NCBI GenBank assembly: GCA_030144725.1
Contig: JASKMD010000021.1
Location: 3,164,277 to 3,228,276, forward strand
DNA: 64,000 nt
Source of the DNA: Haematococcus lacustris
Taxonomy: Eukaryota > Chlorophyta > Chlorophyceae > Chlamydomonadales > Haematococcaceae
Reading direction: 5' to 3'
In this document: positions 52,101 through 64,000 of the stretch, in pieces
Layout of the letters: each line of letters begins with the position of its first letter
Position numbering within the stretch: the stretch's first letter is position 1
Program-made: the position numbers and the translations under genes
Notes under the pieces: generated by a model
Databases searched by the model: none
Told to the model about the DNA's origin: nothing
Seen by the model: the letters and a program-made list of their open reading frames with translations, nothing else

Positions 52101-55100
52101 CCCATGACCTGGCGTTTATCCTGCAATTTACCAAGGTAAGGTGTGGCAGACATCTGCGGGTGCCATGTCACCCCTCCTGCCTGGTCTGCCTGGCTTGCCT
52201 GGTTCGGCCTTGCCCTTGACCGGCAACAGGCAATGTGAACTGGCACAACAGTCTGGCACCTGTCATCAACACAATCAGGTAGTATGGCTCTTGTTTTGAT
52301 GCTTGGTGCTTGGCCCAGCCCATGCAGGCGGGGAAACCACGCATGCAAGGTACTGGCTACCCTAAGGCGTATAGTGCCAACAGCCCTGACTGTACTGGTG
52401 CTTGTGTTGTAGCAGCAACACCCAGCATGTGAGTTGTCATGCTCAGCTCTGTGTAGCCTCTGACCTTAACTCCTCAAATGTTACACTGTGATATGTGCTG
52501 CCTACGGCAGGAGTGTGAGGGCGATCAGTTGCGACAGTTGGTGCATGCGCTGGCTCCTGCCATCTATGGCCATGAGTTAGTCAAGGTGGGTGGGCAGCTG
52601 AGGCACCAGCCATTGCATGTGAAGCAGAACCACCTCATCGCAGGCATCATCAAGGGATATGAGGCCTGGCGTGCCGGCACCAAGCAAGTTTGGCATGCTG
52701 GAGTCTTTAGTGATGTGTGCTGCAGCAACCTTGGCTGCATCCCAAGAGGAGCGCACATTGGCAAATGTCACATAATGCTGATGAGCACTGACCATTTCAT
52801 ATTCCAGCACCAGCACTCCTCCTCACGCAAGACTGCTCCTGCTGGGTTTTGGCCTGTGGGCAGTGTCCCTCCACCACACCTCACCTCGAGGCAATTACAT
52901 TTTGGGATTAGTCCACTTGCCCCTTGCAGGCTGCCATTGCCATGTGGCATTGCTGTGAGACTGCACCCGGGGCATGTAGCTGGGCATTGCTGTACGGCTG
53001 GGGTTGCAATGAAGTGCCGGCAGGGGTGGTGGAATAGGGCCTTGTGCTGCTGCCCCATGATCGCAGGCTGGGCTGGTGCTTGCGCTCCTTGGCGGAGTGA
53101 GAAAGAATGATGGTGTGTCAGGGCGGGTGCCCATACGAGGGGATGTTCACGTGCTGCTGGTGGGCGACGCAGGCCTGGGCAAGAGCCAGCTGCTGCAAGT
53201 AGGTGCCTGGTAGGTGCGCACCTGCCCCTCTGCCTGCCAGCCTGCACAATATTCCAGCCTGGTGTTCACCAAGCCTTCATGGCAGAGTCACCAGGCAAAA
53301 TGGACAAACATGGTATGGCCACACTGGCCTCACTGCCATCGCTGGCATCATTGGACATGCAGTCATACACCCCTCCATGGAGATCAAGTGGCGTGTACCA
53401 GCATGAACCAGCATAGGCCCACCAGCTGTGAGGCTTGTGGACTGTTGCCATGACTGCACCGCACACCACCGCCTGCCCAGCGGCCAGCAGCCATACCAGG
53501 CTGGCGGCTTAGCACTGTTGACCAACAACAGAAACATGACATTGCTGCTGCTGGGGCCCCCTGCTGGACCCATCTGCAGGCCTGTGCCAGTGTGGCGCCT
53601 CGGGGAATCTATGTGTGCGGCAACACCAGCAGCGCTGTTGGCCTTACCGCCTCTGTGGAGAAGGTGTGACCCTTTCAACGAATGATCACACCCAGTCAGA
53701 TGGCCTGGCTGGCAGTCAGTGGTCATGCATTGGGCAAGGCGTGCAGCTGAGCATGGCGTACCTGGGCTTTGCAGACTGACCGCACATGCCTTGTGGTTCT
53801 TCAAGCTTTGTGCTGCAGTCATGTGCCTATGCCGCTCACTTGCAACGCCAAGCAGCCGACTGCATCTGTGTGAACCCCCTGCTGACCGCCTGCCTTACTC
53901 CCAGCCACTCTGTCAGGACTAGTATGATTCAGCAGAGAGCGTGCGTCTTGAGCCTATGCCTGACACAACAACCTGCTGTGACAACAGCATCAGCAGTGCA
54001 ATAAACCTGCAGCTGACTCAGCACCAGGGACACCCACGCAAGTGCTGCCTTGCGCCCCTGCCTCCACCACTACTCACACCTTCACCACTGCCTTGCAGCC
54101 TGCATGCTTGTGTCTGTGTGCCTGTGCGACTTGATGCTTGCGATCATACTAATGGCACCATGCAATGTGAGTGTGTGTGAGAGAGGTGTGAGAGAGATGT
54201 AAGAGAGGTGTGCTGTCCCTGTATGTGCAGGACGCAGTGACCGGAGACTTTGTGTTGGTGGCGGGTGCAATGGTGCTGGGGGACCGCGGCTGCTGCTGTG
54301 TGGATGAGTTCGACAAGATGACGGGGGAGCACCAGGCCCTGCTGGAAGCCATGGAGCAGCAGGTGCCCTGGTCCTGCACCACATCATGTGAGCACAGCAT
54401 GCTACCAGGCACCCTCATCAAAGCCACACTATACACATCTGAACATTTGAGGAGCATAATATCAGGCCATACCAGGCTGGCGGCTACAACGGTGTAAACC
54501 CAACATCACCTGGTCTGGCAGCGTGCCATGAACCCCATTACGAGCAGCCACACCTGAGTTGTGATGGATCCGCCATGACCTGCTCCCTTGGGTGTGGTCC
54601 CTTGCATTGGCATCCCTGGGTGTCTGATGGTCAAATTCGTGTGGGTTGCCCCTGTGTGTTTTGCCCCTCTGCAGGAGGTCAGCCTAGCCAAGGCAGGCAT
54701 GGTGGCCAGCTTGCCCGCTCGCACCACGGTGCTGGCAGCTGCCAACCCGGCGGGCCGCGAGGGCGTGTTCAACAAGGCCAAGAGCGTGGCTGACAACCTC
54801 AAAATGAGCCCAGCCATGCTCAGCAGGTGTGGACACGCGACCTGGGCTTAGCCAGACCCTTCAGTAGTGCCCATGCTGTATTTCTCACCAGGTGAAGGTG
54901 CTAGTGGTAGAAACAAGGACAGAGGGTCTAGCCGACCCCATTCTCAGCTTCACTCCACCATTGCAGGCAACGCAACTGCACGGCTTGACTGCGCCAGCAC
55001 TGCTGTCGATACTCCTGCTGTCTCGCCCCGTGCAGCTGGCGCTGTGCGCACTCTCCTGTCTGTGTAGGAGTCATGTGCCGCCGTAACACTGATCGGTGGT

Positions 55101-58100
55101 TGCGATGTCTTGATGGAGGGAGCTTGCGGTCCACGCTGCTGCCCGCAGGTTTGACCTGGTCTTCATCATGATGGACCGCCCGGACCTCGAGCATGACCGC
55201 TGCCTCTCAGCCCACACCCTCGCCCTTCACTCAGGTCAGTGCAGGCCACAGCAGGATCCCCTGCATCAAGCAGGGGCTGGCAAAGGGGTCTCCGCAGGCA
55301 GGCCCTGGCAGAACACTGCTATTGGGACAGTGGCGGCACTGCCCAAGAAGTTCAGGCGGCTCCCTGGCAGCTCCCTGGATATGAGCTAAAGTGCCCACTA
55401 AGCATAGTATTGCCTGACCTGTCAATCCTGCTTCACTCACTGAATTGGCGCCAAGCCTACCAAAGGTGAGCTTGTCAGCCCAGAGCACTGGTGTCAGCGA
55501 GCTGTGTACTCAAGGTACAACAGGGGTGCGATGCAACGTAACCGCTGCCAAACTTGTGCACCTCTGCGGCTGCACTTCAGCTGGTACGATTGGGCTGACA
55601 TTTGCCAGTGCCCTGTCCCCTTTGCCTGTATGTACTACTCACGGTGTCCTGCTGCATGACCATTCTCACCTTGTCAACTCAATATGTACACCATCTGTGC
55701 TTGAGTGGTGCACCATGTTGTGATCAACACCACCGCCATCATCGCATTGCACTTGCTGATATGCTCCAGTGACAGATGGTGCAGCACCTTCCCAGGCAAC
55801 CATGAGCGAGTAGAGGAGGCCAAGAACCGGCGTCTGCGCCTGACGAACTCTGAGGCACCCCTCCTGTTGCCGTCTCCCGGATCAACTGCAGCAGGTGGAG
55901 GGCGGTGAGTTCCTGCCAAGGCCCACGATGCAGACAGGCAGGGCGCCCATGCATGTGTGACCTGTGGAGGTACCTTCCAGACACCCCAGACACACCTTCC
56001 AGACACCCCAGCCAAGACTTTGTGTTTCTGGTAAACTAATACTAATATGTATCCTTGCTATTTCATATTATGTATACTAATTATAAAGGCTGTGTGGCAC
56101 TGTGGGGTTCTAGATGTTTTTTAAGATCACATCCTATCTCACCTTAGCAAGCGAACCTGCTATACGAAGCCTTGCATGCCATGCCGTGCCATGCAGGCAG
56201 CCTTTGGCCCAGCGCCTGCGGATGCAGGAATGTGATGTGGGAGAGCTGCTGCCAGGGCCGCTGATCAGGAAGTACATCGCATACGCCAGGGAGTACGTCA
56301 AGCCTGTGAGCGCAGTACCCACTGCCTGCTCACATGCACCCATCATGGCATCTTGCACGGCTCGCTGCCTTCTTGCATGCAACATTTCTGACATCTTGGC
56401 GCTAACGGTCCTGCAACAAGCGCTTTGCACTGGTCACATCTGTTACCCACACCACCCCCAACGCCTACCTTCCCTGATAACACTTTCCCCTTTAAATAGT
56501 GGCATGGTCTTGCTTGGTATCAGTCCATGAGAACTGCGACCACACCTTCTGGATCCTGGGCGGTGGGCTCTCCCCGCCAGCCCTATGCGCCCATGCTAGG
56601 CTGCCCCCTGTGTGTTTGCTTCAGGTTCTGTCTGACGCTGCCAAGGAGCGACTGCAGGCATTCTACATGCAGCTGCGGGAGCAGGTGGCCCCGGGTACTT
56701 CCATGCCAATCACGGTCAGTTCCAATCAAGCTTTGTTTCTTGCCCTAACTCTTGCTCTGGGTGAGGCGGCAAGTCCGGGCAAGTGCACCAGAGTCAGTTC
56801 ACAACACAGCCATGAGCCTGGAAGTACATCAGGGGTGTTGTGGTGCCAGTGGTGTCCACAGAGCTCAGGACTACTGCTTGATGCTCAGAAGTGGTGTGAT
56901 CAGAGTTCAGGAGTTCAGGAGTACTGCTTCATGCCACAATTGTACCTCTGATCATGAGACCATCCCACCCAGGTCTTGACCATGTGCCTCTTAAGCAGCA
57001 CAGTCTCCCCATGCTTGGTGACACCCCTCTTTACCCTGACTGCGAATAGTGTTGGCAGCACAGCTGGGGTCTTTGACTGATCAATTTTAACCTCCCTGTC
57101 TTTGTCTGTGTTTTGTGTTTGTCTTTGTTCTCCCTGCCACCAGGCTTGCATAGCCGAGACCATGCCAACATGTAGGGGGTTCAGCGATTGCATCTTGGTG
57201 CTTGTGCCCAGCCCAAGCGTGGCTTTGTCCAGGGTCGTTCTAGTCGCCCAGCATCATGCAGGGGGCTCACCCCTTGCTGTGCACTGTGCGGTTGGACCTG
57301 CAGGCCCGGCAGTTAGAGAGCCTTGTGCGCTTGGCTGAGGCACGAGCTCGTGTGGATCTGCGTGAGGAGGTCACTGCACAGGATGCAGAGGTGGGCTGCA
57401 CCTGCTGTGGCCTGATCAGGACCCGTACAGCCCCTGCCAGCTACCCAAAGCCGGCTTGTAGGACCCGCGACACACAAGAGTACGAATCCAGAGATTGGAC
57501 TCTTCTATCGTAGCACCCTTCAAACCCATCGCCGTGCTGCGGCTGTGCTGCCCTGCCGAGCAACGATGAAGTGGCGGTAGTGACCAGTGCAGCGGCATGG
57601 TTGTGCGCTCGTTGCGTGGCACGTCTGCGCAGGATGTGATCGAGATCATGCGCGAAGGGCTGTTCGACATTTTCGGCGGCTTGTCAGCCGCGGCAGACAA
57701 CGCGCTTGGCACCGTCAGTGTCAGCGACCTGCGCGCCGCGACGAACGCCAGTGGAGCGCGGGCAGGGAGCAAGCGCGCACAGGTGGAGACTTTCCTGGCC
57801 GCCCTGCGCTTGCATGGCGCCCGGCAAGGGCGCGACCACTTTGAAGTCGGGGAGCTTCATGCCATGGCCTCGAGCATTAACCTACAGGTTGGTGACATTG
57901 TGCTTAGAGCAGGCTGCATTGCATGAAAGGGGCAGGCTGCAACTGTGTATGATTCACTGGAGGGTTAGAAGCATGCTAGACTCTCAGCGCATCTGTCATC
58001 ACATCACTTCACCATCTCCTTTTTCTTCTATCACCAGCACTAAACCAAGCTTCCCTCTCAGCTTTAGCCCCTCTCTGATGCTTTAGCACAGCTGTTGTGC

Positions 58101-58904
58101 CAGCTACAATGGCATGGATTGAGTAATGCTCTGGCTGCCTCCCTGCAGGTGAAGAACATGGGGGTATTCATTGAACAGTTGAATGATGCAGGCGAGCTGT
58201 TGAAGAAAGGGCCTGGGTTGTACCGCGTGGCCGGCATACAGCTAGGCGCAGGCGCAGCAGCAGGGGGGGCAGGGATGACCCAGGGCGGTACCCAGGCAGG
58301 GGGCCTGGGCACCTTTCCTGGTGAGTTTGGCACCCCTGCTGGCAGCACCCAGGGGTTCACCCAGCCCCCCTCGGCCCTACCCACCCAGCAGCAGCAGGGT
58401 CATGTTGGCCGACCAAAGCGGCCAAGGCTGCAACCCTCCATGGCGCCCCGCCAGCTTCTGCCAAACCAGCCCCCTACGCAGTTTGGCGAGGGAGATTACG
58501 ATGAGGTCCACGGTGGTCCTGCCACGCAGTTTGGTTACACACAGCAGCCCCAAGGGCAGGGGCAGGCCAGACCAGGCTGGGGCAGCACACAGTTAGCAGC
58601 GCCTTACCTGCATGTCGCTGCAGCAACCCAGCAGCGGCAGCAGCAGCAGGGTCAGGGGCCAGGGCACCTTGGGCGGAAGGCCGTGCCTTTGCCCACCTTG
58701 GTCACCCCCAGCAGCGTCCCCAGCCAGTGGGAGGGTGAGGATGACATCCTCCAGGGGGATGAGGATGAGGCCCAATTGGCAGGGGGGGAGGACAGTGAGC
58801 AGGAGTGGCTGACTGGCAGGCAGGCTGTGAGGCAGGGGAGGGGCCCACCAGGCCGCCCACCAACCAGGCAGTGGCCAGCAGCACCGGGGGTGAGGGCCAG
58901 GTGA
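49167..58904 (+). CDS. MCM8: MCM8, minichromosome-maintenance-family DNA helicase
   Basis: Eighteen exons: 49167-49469, 49525-49671, 49874-50141, 50338-50453, 50991-51105, 51792-52135, 52511-52585, 53067-53198, 53580-53663, 54231-54362, 54675-54826, 55149-55234, 55796-55904, 56197-56305, 56625-56714, 57304-57390, 57633-57887, 58149-58904. They total 1119 residues in continuous phase. An OB-fold region ([14 protein letters not shown]) is followed by a zinc finger C216/C219/C238/C243. Further landmarks are [11 protein letters not shown], Walker [10 protein letters not shown] (K495), Walker [10 protein letters not shown] (D553, E554), sensor-1 AAANP (N596) and arginine finger SRFD (R623). The C-terminal winged helix ends [11 protein letters not shown] near 895. 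MCM8 acts with MCM9 in homologous recombination and crosslink repair. Odd points are a Gly/Arg insertion in exon 6 and a Gln/Gly/Pro-rich tail of about 220 residues beyond the usual C-terminus. The exon 2/3 junction has an alternative (49678 and 49866). Confidence 0.95.
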
Positions 58905-59851
58905 GGTGGGACACCCTGGTAGAGTGTTTCCTATGTGAGAATAAATGTTGGTGCTGCTCAGCCATGGCACTGTGCACGCTGTGGTTCCTGCATATCCCAG
59001 TCAGCCTAATGCCTTGGCTGCCTCTGCTGCTCGTTCCACAGAGCTGAGGGCTTGGGGTGTGTTACAGGCTGGGACATTCGCCAGGGATGCGTCACACTTT
59101 GACATCACACTATGGCTGGGAGCACAGGCTGGGACAATCACAATGAGAGTGACCATCGGTTAGTAGAATGTACATATGCAGCACCAGTAGCATGTGCCCT
59201 GCTTGAGCTGCGTTAGGCTACATGTAGCTTGTCTCTGCCATGCCAAAATGGCTAGTGGCCGCCCAAGGGGTCAAGCAACAGGGCAGAGGTTGGCACCTGC
59301 AATTCCAGGGACACTATGGCTGGATCTTTGACTGTACAGACAGAACAGTATGCATTAGATGCACTGGATGCGTAGGGAATGTGCACTTATTCTTGCAAAT
59401 GCTGCCACAGCAAGTGACATGGGATGTGATCATAGGCCTGCTTGACGTTTCTGAAGCAGAGTACTCTTCCCTAATGGTGTGGCGTGTTATGTATGCACTA
59501 TGTGCTTCAGACCAAACATTGGATGCTGGGTGCTCTTGCTTGGGTATATGCCAAACTGTTCGTCAGGTATAGGAGCTGGAGGTTACTTGCACCACTCAGT
59601 CAACAGCTGCCACAAGACATATGCCTACAGACGCCCACCATGTCCGCGGCGAAGCGATATGATTAACATTATCAGGTATCCTTTTAGGTGGGGCCCGAAC
59701 GAGATTTTGAACCACCGAAAAGGCTTCTAGCAGCCTGTACATTCGGAATGCTCGGAAGTCTAGGGTTAGGTACCTTCCTTGGCTTAGTCCACACTTGATG
59801 AGTGCAAGTGCCGTGCTTATTAAGGTGTTCAAAATCATGCAGTGAGCACAA
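58905..59851. other. Intergenic between MCM8 and TRAPPC6
   Basis: No gene recognised. Holds GAATAAATGTT shortly after the MCM8 stop (about 58939) and presumably the TRAPPC6 promoter. Confidence 0.45.
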
Positions 59852-61371
59852 ATGGCAGGCCAGCAAGGCTTGCCTCCCCCCCGTATTGCGCAGCCTCCAC
59901 ACGCAGCCCCACAGCCTCTACCGGCGCAGCGGCGATGTGCAGAGGTTGTCCTGGACCTCTGCGTCGGGGAGGTTGTGACGATGTTTGCCAATCAGGGCCC
60001 GCAGGCCGCCTCAGCAGCCCTCGACGCCATCGGGTTCCGCGTGGGGCGCCAGCTTGTCGAAAGGTATGGGGACCCATGCAGCCCACAGCACCGCATGAAC
60101 CCCTTCGGCGTCAAAAACACAAACCCTGCTTAGACTACAAGAACACAGTTGACCGCCTGCAGACACGGCCCTAGTGTTATGGGCGCCCTGCTAGTATAAC
60201 CCAATGTTTAGTTGCTGCGTTGGTGTTTGGTGCAAAGCACATGGCCGCACAGGAATTGGTGTATAACCCAACTGTGCTGCTAAGCATGTAATATGCCGTG
60301 GTGCTCTGAGGTGGTGGTGAGGGGTGGAGTTACTGGCTGCTGGCTCAGGCTAACCAAGGACCGGCCTAGGCTGAGCGACACTCTGGACATCATGAAGTTC
60401 ATTTGCAAGGACTTCTGGGTGGCTGTATTTAAGAAACAAATAGACAACCTGCGGACCAACCATCGAGTAGGTGTGCGTACAAGGAAGTGGTACAAGCAAT
60501 ACACATCTGAGCCATTCACGTCTATGAGTACACATTAATGCAGCAATCTAGTCTGTGTGCATGTGTGTGTTACAGCAACATCAACAGGCAAATGCCATGT
60601 ACCGATGATGATCCGCATCAGTGCACTCCACTTTGTGTGACCTGGTCATGGCAGACACCATGCCTTTGGCCTGTTATGCCGCTGACAGACCTCAGCCATC
60701 CTCGCAGCTTGCCAGCTGACATGGGCTGTCACGAACCTGTTAAACTCACTGAAGACCTGATTATGCCACAGGGTGTGTACGTCTTGCAAGACAACAACTG
60801 CCGCTGGCTCACCAAGCTAGTGCCGTTCGCTGACGATGAAGGGACCCAGCGCCTGGCAGCCAGCTACCTGCACCTGCCCAGTGGCATCATTCGAGGTGTG
60901 GTTGCACAGGCAGCTGGGAGGCTGGCTCAGTGGCCAGGGGTGGTCAAGCACAGCAAGTGATGGTGAAGTGCTGGACATTCCCCAAGTATTGTGGGCAGAG
61001 TCCTTAGATCATGGTCGCACTAACCACAGGCCTGGGTCACACCTGGTTTTTCCAAGGATGAACCCGGAACCTAGCAACGGCAAGCGAGAGAAGAATGGCG
61101 ACTCAGGAGGCTGGGAGACTCCACAGCTCGCAGGCATGCCATGCCTGCAGCTGCCTGCCAACTTGAGGCTTCTTCCCGTGCTGTTGCATGCCATTGTCCG
61201 CACATGCGCAATGAGTCCTTACCACTGGCCAGCCTGCATGACAGTGTTGAGCTTGCATCTCTTGCACATGTGCCCTGTGCAGGCGCTGTGTCGCACCTTG
61301 GCCTCAGCTGCAGTGTGGAGGCTGAGGTCAAGGCCCTGCCGGCTGCCACCTTCACCATCAAGCTGGCATGA
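59852..61371 (+). CDS. TRAPPC6: TRAPP complex subunit 6 (TRAPPC6 / Trs33-like)
   Basis: Four exons, 59852-60063, 60349-60466, 60772-60895 and 61283-61371, giving 180 residues with all phases joining. Conserved core: [66 protein letters not shown], and a C-terminal [14 protein letters not shown] with TFTIKLA. It belongs to the Bet3/TRAPP fold, a core subunit of TRAPP complexes that tether ER-Golgi vesicles and activate Rab GTPases. About 28 residues of Pro/Gln-rich N-terminus precede the core (from [11 protein letters not shown]); human and plant forms are shorter there. Lies downstream of MCM8 on the same strand with its own promoter space. Confidence 0.95.
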
Positions 61372-62280
61372 CATCAAGGGTCGCGCTGTTTACGACAAAT
61401 GGAAAGATATCGCAAGCCTTCAACAGAGTGTGGGGTGGAGGAGTGCAGTGCCACGCAAACGCCTGGCTATGGGAGGCACCTGGGAGACCTGCCGCCTCAT
61501 GTGGGCGCTGGCCTCTAGGCACATCGGTACGTGGCGGGACTAGTATTGGTCTCGCAGCTGTCTCTTTGACTCTAGTGGCTTGTAGCGCTTGAATAATAGA
61601 AGGAGTCACCATCGCTGAGGCGATGTGTCTTGACTCTTTGTATGGCGCCGAGTTGCTCGCCTGGGTTACAGGCAAGGATGGCGGTATAGGAGTCTATGGT
61701 TGGAGCCATGTGCAGCCTTGTGTGGCGACAACTTGTTCCATGTTGGATAGGGTAGTTGTGCTGGGCGGGACCGGAATGTAATTCAACGGTGTTGATGAGC
61801 ATGTTCAGTGTCATGAAGCTCTGTGGTGGCGAGGGACCCCCTTTTCATGCATGCATGCATGGGATTGCTGCGCACCGGCAAAAAAGCAAGCAGCTGCATG
61901 CCTGACCGCCCAGGCCCAAACCCGATGTTCCAACAGGCATCTTCATTGCTGCTGAAAATGCTACAACGTGATGCAGCCACAAGGCCGCTAGCTGTGTGCG
62001 CTTAACTCGTAATGTGCAGTGTCACAGAGCACCTGGCCCCTTGTCCCTCACTAGGACCTCCATTTGAGCCGGACCAGTAGTGGCCAGTAGCGGGATTACT
62101 AGGGACCACTAGTGACCCGACTCAAATGGTGTAAATGGGCTGTGTGGAGTATACCCAATGCACATGGACATGGTGCATGAGTGCCTACCACCTACACTAT
62201 TGCCTGACCGCGAGGGCTGTTGTGTAGAGTTGGCATGACAAACATGCACTAATTGTAAGCTGATGACAGCTCGAGAGGGG
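61372..62280. other. Intergenic, no gene recognised
   Basis: Includes (CATG)n at 61849-61861. Also holds the first copy of an approx. 60-bp direct repeat (61954-62019) whose second copy (62847-62903) lies just beyond the Fanzor-like relic. Confidence 0.45.
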
Positions 62281-62840
62281 GGCACACACTACTGTGCCAC
62301 AGCAGGCCGGGTCTTGGGTGGCTTGTCTCGCAGCCGCTTGTAGCCCAAGCCTGGGTACTCCTTGCCTTGGCTGGCAACTTCCCTTGCTCTGGCCAGTAGC
62401 ACAGCTCCAGTGGCCGCCACCTGCTCTCCCCATTTTGCTGCATGTTCAGCGCTGCAGTGTGGTCCCTGTCCAGCCACCTGCCTGGCTGTGGTACTGGCTT
62501 GGCCCTGGCAGCCTTGCCCTTGGCGTTGCCTTCGCCCTTGGTGGGCTCAGCTGGCGGCTCAGCCTTGGTGCGCTTGGCTGGAGGGGGAGTGCTGGGCCCT
62601 GGCTCTGAGGCTGCTGGCTGTGTGGCTTCCTGGCTGCTGCATGGGGCTTGTGGGGGCAGCACTACCGGGCAGCACATCAGGCGCCGCAAAGGCTGGTCTT
62701 GCTGCTGGCTCCAGGCTGGGCGTAACAGGCGGAGGTCCACCTGCCCTGCTGGGGGCTTCCAGTCTGCACGCCTGGTGGGCTGCTCATGGTACAGGGCTGC
62801 TGACCATTCACTCCTGAGCTGACCTGGGTGGTGCGGTGCT
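62281..62840 (-). pseudogene. TnpB/Fanzor-like remnant, second copy, frameshifted
   Basis: The minus frame contains EQPTRRADWKPPAGQVDLRL, a Pro/Lys-rich linker, then GRWLDRDHTAALNMQQNG and GESRWRPLELCYWPEQG. The D-R-D-x-[TN]-A-A motif marks RuvC-III. Right after KLPAK the frame is lost, and the neighbouring frame continues GKEYPGLGYKRLRDKPPK. One base is missing from a G run near 62364-62367 relative to the 44-kb copy (LPAQGKEYP). The upstream E-F-R-T-S block is absent, so this is a truncated relic. Two direct repeats of about 60 bp bracket it. Confidence 0.6.
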
Positions 62841-63412
62841 AACCTGGAAATGCTACAACGCCACAAGGTCGCTAGCTGTGTGCGCTTCACTCGCATTGTG
62901 CAGGACACCAGCACAACTGGCTAGGCAGCAGCAGAAAGAGGAGATTGAGAAGTATCACCAAAGTATCATCAAACAGGAGTATCACCAGCTATCTGGGACT
63001 GTCAGATCATTATGTAGGGACCTTGCAGACCCTCATATAATATTGCTGCTGCTGCTGCTGCTGCCGCTACTGCCGCGTGGCATACAAAGAGCATGGAGAG
63101 CGCGTTGAGCATGGATAGGACGCAATTTCAAATTGATGATGACATTTTGCGTTTAGTATGCACCCTGCGGTCCTTGACGTGCCATGCCGCCAAACCGTGG
63201 TCATTAGCACGCTAGCCCTGTAGCTGGTAGCTCGTCCCCAAATGTTCGGAGTAAGTTCTTTGATGCCACGACGCACGTCAAACAATAGAACGTCGAGGCA
63301 GGGTCCTGCAGAGACAGAAGCACCCCAAGTGGGTTTATTTTCTTGACCGGCTGAAATACGGTGGTATAGCTATTGAGCGACTAGTGTGGTGTTATTGCTT
63401 CAATTTCCTCAG
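62841..63412. other. Possible coiled-coil exon and intron sequence
   Basis: After GTGCAG at about 62898-62903 a frame reads QLARQQQKEEIEKYHQSIIK (about 62914-62973), helical and charged. It could be an exon of the following gene or of an unseen one, but I found no donor that fixes it. A short (CTG)n run lies at 63045-63064. Confidence 0.3.
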
Positions 63413-63923
63413 GAGCTGCAAACTTCCCGGGCTCCTGGCGAAGGGGAGGGTGCCACGCACGCCCAAGTCATCGTCAAGGAGCTTTATCAGCGGTATCAGA
63501 AACAAGTTCAGCGCTGGAAAGACTACCGTAGCCTGTTTTTCTTCCTCGCTTTTGTTGCGCTGTTCCTTGCGGTCCTGTACTCTCAGCGTCAGGCCAACAC
63601 AGCCTTTCGAGTGCACGCTACATTGGCGGATGTGCTGCTTCCGCGAGACACTGCCATGGCTAGCACGGGCGATGTGTACGCCTGGCTGACTGGCGTGCTG
63701 GCGGTGAGGCTGTTTTCGATGGCCTACAGGCCTGGCGACATGTCCAGCATGCACACCTCAGCCTGCACCCAACTCTGCAGGCCGTATGGGTCGACCCAAA
63801 ATGTGGTGATGGGCTGTGCGAAGCTCCATTCGAGTTTCCTTCATACAGCACATTCGGCTGTCGAGCAGACTGTGGCCAGCTAGAGAGCGCCCTGAAGCTT
63901 ACTCGGCTCCAGGTTGATGGTAG
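63413..63923 (+). CDS. N-terminal exons of a polycystin-like membrane protein (continues past window)
   Basis: Two exons are visible: 63413-63703 (97 codons, phase 0, acceptor TCCTCAG, donor GTGAGG) and 63781-63923 (donor AG|GTTGGC). The first has a cytoplasmic basic helix (ELYQRYQKQVQRWKDYRSL), one hydrophobic segment (FFFLAFVALFLAVLY) and then VHATLADVLLPRDTAM. The second is a Cys-rich module, CGDGLCEAPFEFPSYSTFGC with ADCG. This arrangement is what I recall from large algal polycystin/PKD-type channel proteins, where the module lies in the extracellular part after TM1. The channel domain is outside the window, so the assignment is inference. The start codon is not identified; an upstream coding exon is likely. 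Confidence 0.6.
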
Positions 63924-64000
63924 GTTGGCTGCCATACAGATGTGGCATTGTGTGTATCTGGCTCTGCTTGCTAATGATGATTGGTGTATGGCCATGCCAT

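Overview
The window reads as nuclear DNA of a green alga of the Chlamydomonadales (volvocalean Chlorophyceae), probably close to Haematococcus. The evidence is GC-rich genes cut into many short exons with regular GT-AG introns, TGTAA-type poly(A) signals, proline-rich extracellular linkers, and two copies of a TnpB/Fanzor-like repeat protein that I recall as abundant in Haematococcus. The species call is an inference; the eukaryotic, multi-exon nature is read directly.

Layout. 1-8.3 kb: a large inverted-repeat DNA transposon (495-7231) carrying a copia-type LTR retrotransposon with identical LTRs (1853-5672, 5-bp target duplication). 8.3-15.1 kb: a Ty3/gypsy-type LTR retrotransposon with a chromodomain (8316-15059, identical-looking 382-bp LTRs, 5-bp target duplication), itself hit by a foldback MITE and inserted in a minus-strand coiled-coil/transposase-like gene whose two ends survive on either side. 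15-17.5 kb: more relics of a hAT-like transposase. 19.3-27 kb: a multi-pass membrane protein gene with a tandemly duplicated last exon and two hAT-type MITEs. 27.6-33.5 kb: a satellite block built on a 14-bp perfect palindrome, with higher-order structure, CAG/G4 repeats and (GGCTG)n. 33.7-36.1 kb: two non-autonomous inverted-repeat elements with 6-bp target duplications whose ends match those of the large element at 495-7231.

37-64 kb is a gene-dense euchromatic block: a CNNM/CBS-DUF21 membrane protein on the minus strand (36951-43399, 17 exons, 596 aa), the 20S proteasome alpha subunit PSMA3/PAG1 (45333-48215, 9 exons, 247 aa), the DNA helicase MCM8 (49167-58904, 18 exons, 1119 aa), the TRAPP subunit TRAPPC6 (59852-61371, 4 exons, 180 aa), and the start of a membrane protein with a polycystin-like appearance that runs off the end. 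Two Fanzor-like relics (about 44.0 and 62.3 kb) lie between these genes. Splice models were built by hand from homology, GT/AG sites and phase; in the four complete housekeeping genes every phase joins and the total length is divisible by three.

The genes do not form one pathway. The most unusual material is the inverted-repeat element family with GTCACCCC ends and 6-bp target duplications, the palindrome satellite, the duplicated terminal exon, and a textbook -1 frameshift heptamer between gag and pol of the gypsy element.
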